From Nitrospirota bacterium (GTDB lineage Bacteria > Nitrospirota > Nitrospiria > Nitrospirales > UBA8639): a DNA stretch of 8,244 nt. Position 1 is the stretch's first letter. Each line of letters opens with the position of its first letter. Of this stretch, positions 1 through 6,290 are shown piece after piece. The position numbers and the translations under genes were made by a program. Location: NCBI GenBank assembly GCA_020348185.1, contig CP070743.1, positions 154,706 to 162,949 of the forward strand, given 5' to 3'. Under the pieces are notes generated by a model that was given only the letters and a program-made list of their open reading frames with translations, was not told the origin of the DNA and did not search any database.

Positions 1-1133
1 CCGGTATACCCGATCGCATCTGCCAGGTAAATGGCAAAGACCGCCGTCCCAATCACACTGGTGTGCGCAATTAAACGATCAAATAACACCGACCCGAACG
101 GAACATAGGCGAGGTAGGACCCTAACCCTACCAACATCATCCACCAGAACCCCGGAAGCCTGTCTGCCTGAAAAAGCACCGTACTGGCTCCCATCACGAG
201 CAGGCCGATGGTCATTAAGGAAAATACCCCAATAAGACCAAACAGGTTGTTTCGAATGAGGTTGAGTAACATTAAACACCCCATAACCCCGAATGCGACA
301 AGAGTTTCGGTTCTGGTGAAAATCGACAGGTCACCGGCATAACCGAGAGAGGTGAATATCTCGATTCCGAAATTGTCCCTGTAATCTCTGTACGCTGTGA
401 GAAAGAAATATGTAGTGACAAGAAGAATAAGGCCGGGAAAAAAATGTAAAACAAAAGTCCGGCGTTCTGTACTGTTCATCGGTTTTCTCTCAACCCTTTC
501 CGCTATGTCTTCTGGGGAAGTTGCAGGAATTTGATCTAATAACCATGCCGCAATCAGGAAAAAAGGAAAAAAACAGAACCCCGTCGCCGCTGGCATCCAC
601 CATTCGGAAATCTGGAAGTTCATCATGAGCGTGCGCCCAACATCCTTCACGACACCGCTGGCCACGATGAAAGAGCAGCTCAGGCCTGCCAGAAGAAGCT
701 CTGAGGTTCGCCGTCCCTCAAGGTATAACACGACAAGGCCCCACACCATGCCCAATGGCAACCCGTTAAAAAAAATAGCAAAAATTTTCATATTGACCGG
801 TAGAATGGCAAAAAGGATGAGAGAGGCCTCGGCTAAAACAATCAACCAGACCAGGGTAAAAAGACGGTTTTTTCGGTGTACCTCAGAACAGACTTTAATC
901 CCGATATATTTCGACAATGCATAGCCAAGGATTTGACTAATCACCAAGGCCGCTTTCAACGTGACCCCCCCGAACTCATGCCCACTATAAGCGGAAGCGG
1001 CAAATGGCTTTCGGAAGGCGTACATCGTAAAATAGGTGGTAAAGGCAAAAAATATAGCGTAAAAAACGAAAATGATACTAGGAGCCGACTCCAACCATTT
1101 CGTTAATATAGATCCATTACTTTCTTTTGCCAT
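1..1133 (-). CDS. DUF5690 family multi-pass membrane protein (MFS-like), C-terminus cut by window edge
   Basis: Reading the minus strand from ATG at 1133 gives 377 uninterrupted codons to the window edge, so this is a real gene missing only its C-terminus. The protein is strongly hydrophobic with many predicted membrane helices, for example around residues 19-40, 60-78, 92-111, 115-138, 183-199, 227-245, 277-291, 297-320 and 328-350. Residues 32-44 (TTYFTMYAFRKPF) and 123-145, containing NGLPLGMVWGL and LEGRRTSE, match my memory of the DUF5690 family, transporter-like proteins of unknown substrate. The start is supported by an AAGG eight bases upstream and by the family's usual short N-terminus before the first helix; an in-frame stop lies further upstream. 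It lies 182 bp after the preceding gene and may have its own promoter. Family assignment is from recalled motifs; the substrate is unknown. Confidence 0.85.
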   Translation of the reverse strand, partial: MAKESNGSILTKWLESAPSIIFVFYAIFFAFTTYFTMYAFRKPFAASAYSGHEFGGVTLKAALVISQILGYALSKYIGIKVCSEVHRKNRLFTLVWLIVLAEASLILFAILPVNMKIFAIFFNGLPLGMVWGLVVLYLEGRRTSELLLAGLSCSFIVASGVVKDVGRTLMMNFQISEWWMPAATGFCFFPFFLIAAWLLDQIPATSPEDIAERVERKPMNSTERRTFVLHFFPGLILLVTTYFFLTAYRDYRDNFGIEIFTSLGYAGDLSIFTRTETLVAFGVMGCLMLLNLIRNNLFGLIGVFSLMTIGLLVMGASTVLFQADRLPGFWWMMLVGLGSYLAYVPFGSVLFDRLIAHTSVIGTAVFAIYLADAIGYT

Positions 1134-1171
1134 CGGGGACGCCTTTATGGGTAATAGGATTTGTGGTGAAC

Positions 1172-1234
1172 CTAGTTTGACCAACTCTCCCAACTTTGTC
1201 CAGTCTCCAAATCATGGATGCAGACGCCCCTCAT
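1172..1234 (-). CDS. Possible 20-codon leader peptide upstream of the DUF5690 gene
   Basis: ATG at 1234 is preceded by an excellent ribosome binding site (GGAGG seven bases upstream). It opens a 20-codon frame (MRGVCIHDLE...) ending in TAG 38 bp before the DUF5690 start. It is not in frame with the membrane protein. The binding site is stronger than that of the downstream gene, so the peptide may be translated and coupled to it. No family is recognised. A chance frame after a purine-rich stretch is equally possible. Confidence 0.25.
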   Translation of the reverse strand: MRGVCIHDLETGQSWESWSN

Positions 1235-1276
1235 ACCCTTTCCTCCTTTGCCCCTGAAGGAATTTAATGGTTTATA

Positions 1277-1307
1277 AAAATACTCCCGACCCCTTTAAAA
1301 AAGTCAA
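1277..1307 (-). promoter_or_regulatory. Weak candidate sigma-70-type promoter for the DUF5690 gene
   Basis: On the minus strand TTGACT (1307-1302) is followed after 19 bases by TATTTT (1282-1277), directly downstream of the 458-residue gene's stop codon. The spacing is longer than the ideal 17. It would give DUF5690 transcription independent of the upstream operon and would place the 1234 leader frame in the 5' untranslated region. This rests on motif matching only. Confidence 0.2.
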
Positions 1308-1315
1308 AAGCGCAT

Positions 1316-2692
1316 TTACAGCCCCACATGACCTCGGAGGACATTATAATCATAGGCACGAAGGCCCGTGCGACGGAGTCCAAGATCGTTCTTTTCCATT
1401 TGATCAATCAGGGAGGAAACTTTGGTCCGATCGTCAGTCTTGCCGCAATAATGTCTGGGGGTTTCTCCGTTGAGGAAGGGTGACGGTTTTTCTGCCCAAT
1501 CTAAATAGATTGACTCAAGATACTCAGCAAGCAGTTTCTGCTCTTCCTCCTTTGACACAACCACAGGTGGAGCCCCATACGTATCGGACAGCAAATCAAC
1601 CTGCGGTGGGAGATGAACCGGCGGGGCGAGCGTTTCGCCCTTAAAATGCAAAGAAAACCCAAAGATTGATGCCAATTCGTGTTTGAGGGAATCCAGGGCC
1701 TCAGCCGAATTGGCTTCTACCATTAACTGAATCCCCGTCAGAGTCAAACGAGCGACGGGACCCTGAGGGGTCGTGGGGGAAATCTTCTGTGATGGTTTTG
1801 TCACCATCCATGTTAACCCATCTGTCAACGATCTGCTTGAGGCTTCCTTGTTCCCAGCCGTCTGAAGCTCGCAATCCTTTACTTGCTTCATTCCTTCAGA
1901 CAAGAGGGTGAACTCATTGTGCTCATACAACGCAATGGCATAAAAGAACGGCTGTCCCCCTTCGTTACGGTATTCAACACGGGCGTCGGCCACAGCCAGC
2001 GCTCCCCTCCTCACCTTGGCCAGGTTCCAATTCATTAAATACCCATAGCGTTTCGCAAACTCCGGCCATTCCGCCAATGCAAATTCTCCGGAACCCACTT
2101 CAATCTCCCTCCGAAGATCATCGGTGAATTTGAATACCGCCTGTCCTATTGTTTCTGACAGCACCACGGCTGCTCCAGGCAAGGAAACGTCATCAGCATG
2201 ACGAATCAGACGGGTCAGGAGAACCTGGCCTGTTCGGAGTGCTAACGGTTTTGCCGGGGTTCGTACATCAAATTCCGCCCCATTGCCTAAGGATCGGAGG
2301 TGAAGGCTTCCACCATCCTTGGCGGAATCCAAGCCAGCAATGGTCAACAAATCCGCATATGAATGACGAAATGGATCCAGCCAAAGCCGTTCTTCTTCAG
2401 GCACATGTTCCGTTACCAGATCTCGAACCTGTTCAACCAGAGAAGGATGGCCATCATTGGGCAGGTAGTCGGCATACAAATACAGTTGAGCGAGAGCGAC
2501 TTCTTCCGGCAAGGGGGATAGCGGTATCGCACCCTGGACATCCAAATAGGGTTCAAGGACAAAACTCAACGCGAGTTCCCGTTGTAAACGAAAATCGGAC
2601 TGGAGTGATTGATACTCCAATCGACTAAGGAGAGCCTCTAAACCGGGATTATTGGGGGCACACCAATGGGTGGTGGGGGTGGCAGGCATCAC
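1316..2692 (-). CDS. Protein of unknown function with an MbcA/ParS-like C-terminal segment
   Basis: This is a 458-residue soluble protein with no signal peptide or membrane segment. I do not recognise the main body (residues 1-380). Residues 391-432 follow a layout like that of MbcA/ParS/Xre antitoxin toxin-binding domains and the tails of some SEC-C proteins: a tyrosine and tryptophan near 396-399, then FLNGETPR (406-413), an arginine near 422 and a closing LIDQME (428-433). No matching toxin gene is adjacent. The start is either GTG at 2692 or ATG at 2689 (codons 1 and 2); neither has a clear ribosome binding site. Only 15 bp separate it from the stop of the preceding usp gene, so translation coupled to that gene is likely. 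A TAA stop lies at 1318-1316. The reading frame is certain; the function is not. Confidence 0.8.
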   Translation of the reverse strand: MMPATPTTHWCAPNNPGLEALLSRLEYQSLQSDFRLQRELALSFVLEPYLDVQGAIPLSPLPEEVALAQLYLYADYLPNDGHPSLVEQVRDLVTEHVPEEERLWLDPFRHSYADLLTIAGLDSAKDGGSLHLRSLGNGAEFDVRTPAKPLALRTGQVLLTRLIRHADDVSLPGAAVVLSETIGQAVFKFTDDLRREIEVGSGEFALAEWPEFAKRYGYLMNWNLAKVRRGALAVADARVEYRNEGGQPFFYAIALYEHNEFTLLSEGMKQVKDCELQTAGNKEASSRSLTDGLTWMVTKPSQKISPTTPQGPVARLTLTGIQLMVEANSAEALDSLKHELASIFGFSLHFKGETLAPPVHLPPQVDLLSDTYGAPPVVVSKEEEQKLLAEYLESIYLDWAEKPSPFLNGETPRHYCGKTDDRTKVSSLIDQMEKNDLGLRRTGLRAYDYNVLRGHVGL

Positions 2693-2707
2693 CGTATTGA
2701 TGAACCG

Positions 2708-3664
2708 CTATGCGTGGTGAGAACCCTCATGGTGGAATTTTGGGCTCTTGACTGTAAGAATCGGAGCGGAGCTTCGGCGGAGCACTCCAGCGGTAATGCT
2801 CCCCATGACGAGGCGAGAGAACCCACGGCGACCGTGAGTCCCCATCACAACAAGGTTCGCTTCTGTCGTATGGATTCCCTCTAAGATTGCATCCACCGCC
2901 GGTTTGTCAGCCAGTCGATAATCCGCACGAAGGTCTTCCTTCTTTAAAACCCCCGTCAGTTCGGAAAGCCGGGCTTCAACTTTGTGCCGTAATTGTTTAT
3001 CTTCGATCGGGTGGGCAAGATTAAAATCGAGACTATAGGATAATGGTTCAACAACGTGGAAAAGAGAAACTGACATATCACAAGACTTTGCCAGCCGTGT
3101 TCCATATTCAAACGCAGCCAAAGAACAATCGGAAAAGTCTATGGGAAGCAGGAGGTGACCGGCCGTGACACTTGGCATCTCAATCTTCATGGTTTCCGGT
3201 AGATCAACCCAATCGAAGGATCTATCTTCTCTGGCCGGAATAATTAAAACGGGACATGGCGCCTGACAAATGACTCTTTCTGCGACACTCCCCATTAATA
3301 CGCGATCAAGACCACTCCATCCGTGGGCACCCATAATAATGAGATCGCCTTGATTGTCTTGCGCAAACTGACAAACTTGGTCAGCGGGAATTCCCAATAA
3401 CAGCTCGGAATGTATATTGGGAGCATAGGCCTTCCCCCAGGAGACAGTTTTTTCCAGTCTTTCACGAGATCCTTGGATCTGCTCTTCAATATTGACGTAA
3501 ACAATGGCTTCCTCAATATCCAGACTCGCATAGTTTCTCACGACATGGACAATCGTCAACTGAGCCTCAAAGAAGTTGGCCCAGGCTAACGCATATTCAA
3601 AAGCCTTAAATGAGCAAGCAGAAAAATCGGTGGCAAAAATAATACGGTGGACGAGATTCTCCAT
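2708..3664 (-). CDS. Tandem universal stress protein (two UspA domains)
   Basis: Two UspA domains lie in one chain. Numbering is from the longer TTG start at 3676. Domain 1 runs about residues 9-148 with TDFS at 16-19 and the ATP-binding G-x2-G-x9-G-S motif at 116-130. Domain 2 runs about 172-311 with PIDFS at 178-182 and the same motif at 279-293. Both motifs are intact, so both domains should bind ATP; domains of this class help cells survive starvation and oxidative or membrane stress, but the exact action is not defined. I prefer ATG at 3664 (318 residues, beginning MENLVHRIIFATDFS) over TTG at 3676, because it gives the usual short N-terminus; neither has a strong ribosome binding site. 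The C-terminus is unusually histidine-rich (HHEGSHHA), perhaps metal-binding. It sits 97-109 bp after the cupredoxin gene and just ahead of the unknown 458-residue gene. Confidence 0.93.
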   Translation of the reverse strand: MENLVHRIIFATDFSACSFKAFEYALAWANFFEAQLTIVHVVRNYASLDIEEAIVYVNIEEQIQGSRERLEKTVSWGKAYAPNIHSELLLGIPADQVCQFAQDNQGDLIIMGAHGWSGLDRVLMGSVAERVICQAPCPVLIIPAREDRSFDWVDLPETMKIEMPSVTAGHLLLPIDFSDCSLAAFEYGTRLAKSCDMSVSLFHVVEPLSYSLDFNLAHPIEDKQLRHKVEARLSELTGVLKKEDLRADYRLADKPAVDAILEGIHTTEANLVVMGTHGRRGFSRLVMGSITAGVLRRSSAPILTVKSPKFHHEGSHHA

Positions 3665-3773
3665 CGGACTCGTCAAAGGGAATGGGTAATGTTCAACGTC
3701 AAAGTCGACAAACCATATTTCCTATTTCAACGATGGACCTTGAACGTAAAACTCCTTTAGCCAGTGTTTCCAA

Positions 3774-4199
3774 TCAAACCGCGCCGACACTCAAGAGAAG
3801 GATTTCCCCCTTCATATCTGAATGAATCGAACATTGGAATTGGTATCGCCCTGGCCGTTCGATCACAAATCGAAACGTCACCTCTCGACCGGGATCGATA
3901 AATGCGCCCCCAATATTATCTCCATAGGTAATCACTCCCCCATTTTCAACTCGCGTCGCGCTGTTCTGAAATATGGTGGATCCAAAATCATGACGTACAT
4001 TATCTTCGTTTTTCACGTGAATGACTGTTGCCGCATTCAGCTGAAGGGGCATTTGGGTCGTTCGAAAGGTGTAGTCCTTAATAGACACCTCTACATGTTG
4101 CTCTGGTTGTGCACTAACCTGGGCAACCCCCATCATCAATACACAGCCTATCAGCATTCCTATTTTCCCCTCTCCAACCCTTCGAATGTGTTGCAACAT
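3774..4199 (-). CDS. Secreted cupredoxin-like (type I copper) protein
   Basis: A 141-residue exported protein. The N-terminus is a signal peptide: basic residues R6, R7 and K12, a hydrophobic core about 13-28, and a likely cleavage after VSA (residue 30). The mature part of about 110 residues looks like a small cupredoxin: a beta-rich start (VEVSIKDYTF, 37-46), His70 in VRHDF, and a C-terminal loop FQCSIHSDM carrying Cys123, His126 and Met129. These four residues fit the His-Cys-His-Met copper set of blue copper proteins. It probably acts in the periplasm in electron transfer or copper handling. The start ATG at 4199 has a near-perfect site (AAGGAGG nine bases upstream). It follows hsp20 by about 300 bp and precedes the second usp gene, so it may be co-transcribed with either. 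No redox partner is visible. Confidence 0.88.
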   Translation of the reverse strand: MLQHIRRVGEGKIGMLIGCVLMMGVAQVSAQPEQHVEVSIKDYTFRTTQMPLQLNAATVIHVKNEDNVRHDFGSTIFQNSATRVENGGVITYGDNIGGAFIDPGREVTFRFVIERPGRYQFQCSIHSDMKGEILLLSVGAV

Positions 4200-4498
4200 G
4201 ATTGTTGACCTCCTTCTTGTTCTTCCATTAAACGATCAGGACTTCTATCCCTCTTTCAACTTGCATTTTATCTCCTAACTCTCCTGTCGCCTCACAGGAA
4301 AACCGGATGTCCCACTCAAGAGGGATAGAACATACCCTACCACTCAATCATAGTAAGGGGTGCGATTTCAAGGTAGCTACCATTGTTCAAAAGAATAGGG
4401 GCAAGTCTCACGATTCAGGTTTCAAGAGAAGGCAAATTGTCTCTGTCCACCGTTTACCATTTTCAAATCAAGAACCCCGGCCCTTCTCAATTTTTATT
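4200..4498. other. Intergenic region between hsp20 and the cupredoxin gene
   Basis: This 299-bp stretch has no convincing gene. It holds the cupredoxin ribosome binding site, a possible 12-codon leader frame (4228-4266), a 6-bp hairpin TCCTGT/ACAGGA (4282-4287 and 4294-4299) and a 10-bp palindrome GGTAGCTACC (4372-4381). I see no intrinsic terminator after hsp20 and no -24/-12 promoter, so read-through from hsp20 into the cupredoxin gene is possible. Confidence 0.5.
4228..4266 (-). CDS. Possible 12-codon leader peptide before the cupredoxin gene
   Basis: ATG at 4266 is preceded by AGGAG at good spacing and opens a 12-codon frame (MQVERGIEVLIV) ending in TAA 28 bp before the cupredoxin start. 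The peptide has no recognisable attenuation pattern such as repeated codons. It may be a translated leader or chance. Confidence 0.2.
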   Translation of the reverse strand: MQVERGIEVLIV

Positions 4499-4954
4499 TC
4501 AGGAGACCTTGACTTCAACGGTCTTTGGCTTCACTTTTTCCGATTTCGGCAGATGTACTTGGAGAAGTCCGTCCTTAAATTCCGCGGAAACCCGATCGGC
4601 ATCGGCATCTTCGGGAACTGTGAAGCTTCTCGAAAAACTCCCGTACGCCCGTTCCACCCGATGATACTTTTTTCCCTTTTCCTCTTTCTCGTATTTCCGC
4701 TCACCTGTAATGGACAGAACATCGTTTTGAACAGAAATCTTGACATCATCCTTTTTCACATCGGGCAACTCTGCCTTGATGGTGTATTCTTTTTCATCTT
4801 CGGTGATATCGACCAAAGGCGCCCACTCTGCTACGCGCAACGCTTCTTGCTTATCCCCCTCCTTCCGGACGGGAGCCCGGCCGAATAACGTTGAAATCCG
4901 ATTTTGCAGCTCATCAAGTTCCCGGAAGGGATCCCAGCGAGTGATTGAGCTCAT
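4499..4954 (-). CDS. Small heat-shock protein, Hsp20/alpha-crystallin family
   Basis: A 151-residue cytoplasmic chaperone of the Hsp20 family, which holds unfolding proteins in an ATP-independent way for refolding by DnaK/ClpB-type systems. It has the family layout: a short N-terminal arm beginning MSSITRWDPFRELDELQ, an alpha-crystallin domain about residues 42-143 (WAPLVDITEDEKEY, then AELPDVKKDDVKISV and LSITGERK), a loop with YGSFSRSFTVPEDAD, and the A-x-x-x-n-G-L-L signature as AEFKDGLLQVHLPK (127-140). The length is typical. The start at 4954 has GGAGG seven bases upstream. A strong sigma-54 promoter candidate lies at 5031-5046, unlike the sigma-32, HrcA or ROSE control usual for this family. 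Confidence 0.96.
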   Translation of the reverse strand: MSSITRWDPFRELDELQNRISTLFGRAPVRKEGDKQEALRVAEWAPLVDITEDEKEYTIKAELPDVKKDDVKISVQNDVLSITGERKYEKEEKGKKYHRVERAYGSFSRSFTVPEDADADRVSAEFKDGLLQVHLPKSEKVKPKTVEVKVS

Positions 4955-5030
4955 GAATGATCCTCCTTTGTGGCTTTGTGGTTAATACCGTATTGAACAC
5001 TTCCCCTCTCATCCCTCAATAAAGCAGAAA

Positions 5031-5046
5031 AGCAATGGATATGCCA
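5031..5046 (-). promoter_or_regulatory. Sigma-54 (-24/-12) promoter upstream of hsp20
   Basis: The minus strand reads TGGCATATCCATTGCT: TGGCAT as the -24 element and TTGCT as the -12 element. The invariant GG (5045-5044) and GC (5033-5032) are separated by exactly 10 bases. Only one base departs from the core TGGCAC-N5-TTGCA/T. The expected start is near 5020, leaving about 65 bases of leader before the hsp20 ATG at 4954, which has a strong ribosome binding site. A dyad suited to an activator lies about 125 bp upstream. Confidence 0.72.
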
Positions 5047-5047
5047 A

Positions 5048-5066
5048 GCAGCATCTAACCAAACCA
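5048..5066 (+). repeat. Possible decayed fragment of the 6081-6279 repeat
   Basis: GCAGCATCTAA (5048-5058) is identical to the hairpin region of the right-hand repeat copy, followed by CCAAACCA, which that copy also carries after its second stem arm. The distal arm is missing and no GTAG or GTTTCGGG segment precedes it. It may be a remnant or chance. Confidence 0.3.
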
Positions 5067-5147
5067 CGGCAGATGATTTGTCTGAACAATTAGTTTCTTA
5101 AGACTATTATGCATTAGGACAGATAGCTGGGTAAGAGTGCCTCACCA

Positions 5148-5195
5148 ATTTTTTTGAGTGATGTAGCAAATTACCACACCCTAGCTCAAAAAAAT
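5148..5195. promoter_or_regulatory. Candidate activator site (UAS) for the hsp20 sigma-54 promoter
   Basis: The 17-bp dyad TGTAGCAAATTACCACA (5162-5178) is symmetric at 6 of 8 base pairs. It is bracketed by a perfect 11-bp inverted repeat, ATTTTTTTGAG (5148-5158) and CTCAAAAAAAT (5185-5195), with nearly the same centre. It lies about 125 bp upstream of the -24 element, a usual distance for NtrC-type activators. It shares 13 of 17 bases with the dyad ahead of usp. The arms are not in the order of an intrinsic terminator (no G/C-rich stem then U-run on either strand). Confidence 0.5.
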
Positions 5196-5239
5196 CGATC
5201 CTTACAGCCGCCCCACCCCCTACTGCTGAAAAGACTGAC

Positions 5240-6121
5240 TCATTCCGACATACGCTGTTCATGATTGGCCCAAATAATGTTCCAAGCCTCTTGAGCCGTC
5301 TCTGCATAATGAAACAGATTAAGGTCTTCCTGACTGATCAAACCGGATTCAACGAGCAGCGACCAATTAATGAGTCGCTCCCAGAAGGCCCGGCCCATTA
5401 ACACGACCGTAATACCCGTGACTTTTCCCGTTTGTAATAGCGTGAGCGTTTCAAACACTTCATCTAGTGTCCCAAAACCTCCTGGGAAGGCGACGAGGGC
5501 TTTGGCCCGAAGCAGAAAATGCATTTTGCGTAGGGCAAAATACCGGAATTGAAAACACAAATTGGGAGAAATGTAAGGATTGGGTTGTTGCTCATGAGGC
5601 AAAGAGATATTTAAGCCAATGGATTTCCCGCCAATCTCAGTCGCTCCTCGGTTGGCGGCTTCCATAATTCCGGATCCCCCTCCTGTGACGACAACATATT
5701 CGCAGCGTCCATCTGCCTGGCAGATTGAAGAAACCAACCGACCAAAGGCCCGGGCTTCAGTATAATAGGGAGCCAACTCTAGCTGCGCTCTCGCAATGCT
5801 CACCGCCCGCCGCTTGTGTGTATTTAAGGAATCCTGGGTAAGTTCTCGCTCGGCTTGGTCGAGCTGTATCCGAGCCTGAGTAGGCTCGACCAGACGAGCG
5901 CTGCCAAAGACAACAATGGTCGAACCGATGCCTTCATCTTGCTGAAGGAGTTCCGGCTTAAACCATTCGAGCTGTAATCGGACCGCACGCAATTCATCGC
6001 GTGATAAAAATTCAGTGTCGAGGTCAGCCCGCCGATATGCGGAGAAGGATTGAAGAAATTCTGATTGTGCTTCGTGATCCATAAAAAAGATAGTTTCGGG
6101 TTTTAGGTGTAGCTGCGCCAT
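5240..6121 (-). CDS. LOG-family (TIGR00730-type) nucleoside monophosphate hydrolase
   Basis: A 293-residue Rossmann-fold protein of the LOG/YgdH superfamily, whose characterised members cleave the base from nucleoside 5'-monophosphates (cytokinin activation or nucleotide salvage). The signatures are clear: VVFGSAR at 70-76, the phosphate-binding GGGSGIMEAANRGA at 147-160, the Arg-Lys pair in ALRKM (198-199), and PGGFGTLDE at 213-221 with the catalytic Glu221. The N-terminal ~65 residues and a helical insert (80-135) make it longer than plant-type LOG (about 200), as in many bacterial members. The start is uncertain: ATG at 6121 has a GAGG nine bases upstream, but codons 1-13 fall inside a repeat element. 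ATG at 6082 (residue 14, MDHEAQSEF) may be the ancestral start but lacks a ribosome binding site. Substrate cannot be told from sequence. Confidence 0.9.
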   Translation of the reverse strand: MAQLHLKPETIFFMDHEAQSEFLQSFSAYRRADLDTEFLSRDELRAVRLQLEWFKPELLQQDEGIGSTIVVFGSARLVEPTQARIQLDQAERELTQDSLNTHKRRAVSIARAQLELAPYYTEARAFGRLVSSICQADGRCEYVVVTGGGSGIMEAANRGATEIGGKSIGLNISLPHEQQPNPYISPNLCFQFRYFALRKMHFLLRAKALVAFPGGFGTLDEVFETLTLLQTGKVTGITVVLMGRAFWERLINWSLLVESGLISQEDLNLFHYAETAQEAWNIIWANHEQRMSE

Positions 6122-6153
6122 CTAATGGCGCCTCTTCGTGACCCCAAAACCCA
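6081..6153 (+). repeat. Left copy of the inverted repeat pair
   Basis: It contains ATAAAAAAG, GTTTCGGGTTT, GTAG (6109-6112), then the stem GCGCCAT-CTA-ATGGCGC (6115-6131) and a CCCCAAAACCC end. Compared with the right copy it has a 3-base insert (ATA) before GTTTCGGG and a longer segment after the stem. It overlaps the LOG start codon, which lies in one stem arm. Confidence 0.65.
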
Positions 6154-6221
6154 AATCAGAACCGAATTGTTTGTCGGAGTCCGATTGTTAATCCTATGAC
6201 GCGCTTTTTGAACCATGATGT

Positions 6222-6279
6222 TGGTTTGGGGCAGCATTAGATGCTGCGGCTACAAACATGAAACCCGAAACTTTTTTAT
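6222..6279 (-). repeat. Right copy of the inverted repeat pair
   Basis: Read on the minus strand: ATAAAAAAGTTTCGGGTTT, GTAG (6253-6250), then the stem GCAGCAT-CTA-ATGCTGC (6247-6231) and CCCCAAACC. Two base pairs of the stem differ from the left copy and both are compensated on the other arm, so the hairpin is conserved although its sequence is not. It begins about 11 bp after the usp stop codon. No U-run follows the stem on either strand, so it is not a standard terminator. Confidence 0.65.
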
Positions 6280-6290
6280 AAATGCCCCCC

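Larger units (their letters stand above)
6081..6279. mobile_element. REPIN/MITE-like element: two inverted repeat copies with GTAG-led hairpins
   Basis: The segment starts ATAAAAAAG...GTTTCGGGTTT and ends with the inverse, AAACCCGAAAC...TTTTTTAT, giving imperfect terminal inverted repeats. Inside each end lies GTAG followed by a 7-bp perfect stem with a CTA loop (read from its own end). The centre (near 6180) carries TCGGA-G-TCCGA (6174-6184). It fills nearly all the space between the usp stop and the first 13 codons of the LOG frame. No transposase is encoded, so any movement would be in trans. A GTAG foot plus palindrome in inverted pairs is typical of REP/REPIN sequences mobilised by RAYT (TnpA_REP) proteins; a non-autonomous MITE is the alternative. 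Confidence 0.6.

Noticed and set aside
79..1106. Several short frames on both strands over the left end
   Set aside because: All are shadows of the open DUF5690 frame, which runs 377 codons without a stop and shows family motifs.
2149..2628. 159-codon plus-strand frame opposite the 458-residue gene
   Set aside because: No ribosome site or family signal; the minus-strand frame is complete, longer and fits the operon.
4282..4299. Hairpin TCCTGT/ACAGGA as terminator or riboswitch piece
   Set aside because: Only 6 bp, no U-run and no recognisable riboswitch core around it.
4372..4381. Palindrome GGTAGCTACC
   Set aside because: A lone 10-bp palindrome with no partner site, promoter or repeat context; expected by chance at this scale.
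4307..4888. 193-codon plus-strand frame opposite hsp20
   Set aside because: It is antisense to a clear Hsp20 gene, has no recognisable motif and its composition mirrors the opposite strand.
5148..5195. Intrinsic terminator after the LOG gene
   Set aside because: On both strands the arms read U-rich first and A-rich last with little G/C in the stem and no U-run after it, so the structure does not fit a terminator.
6202..6215. GG-N10-GC spacing on the minus strand upstream of the LOG gene
   Set aside because: Spacing is right but the flanking -24 (TGGTTC) and -12 bases depart too far from consensus, and the site lies in the repeat element.
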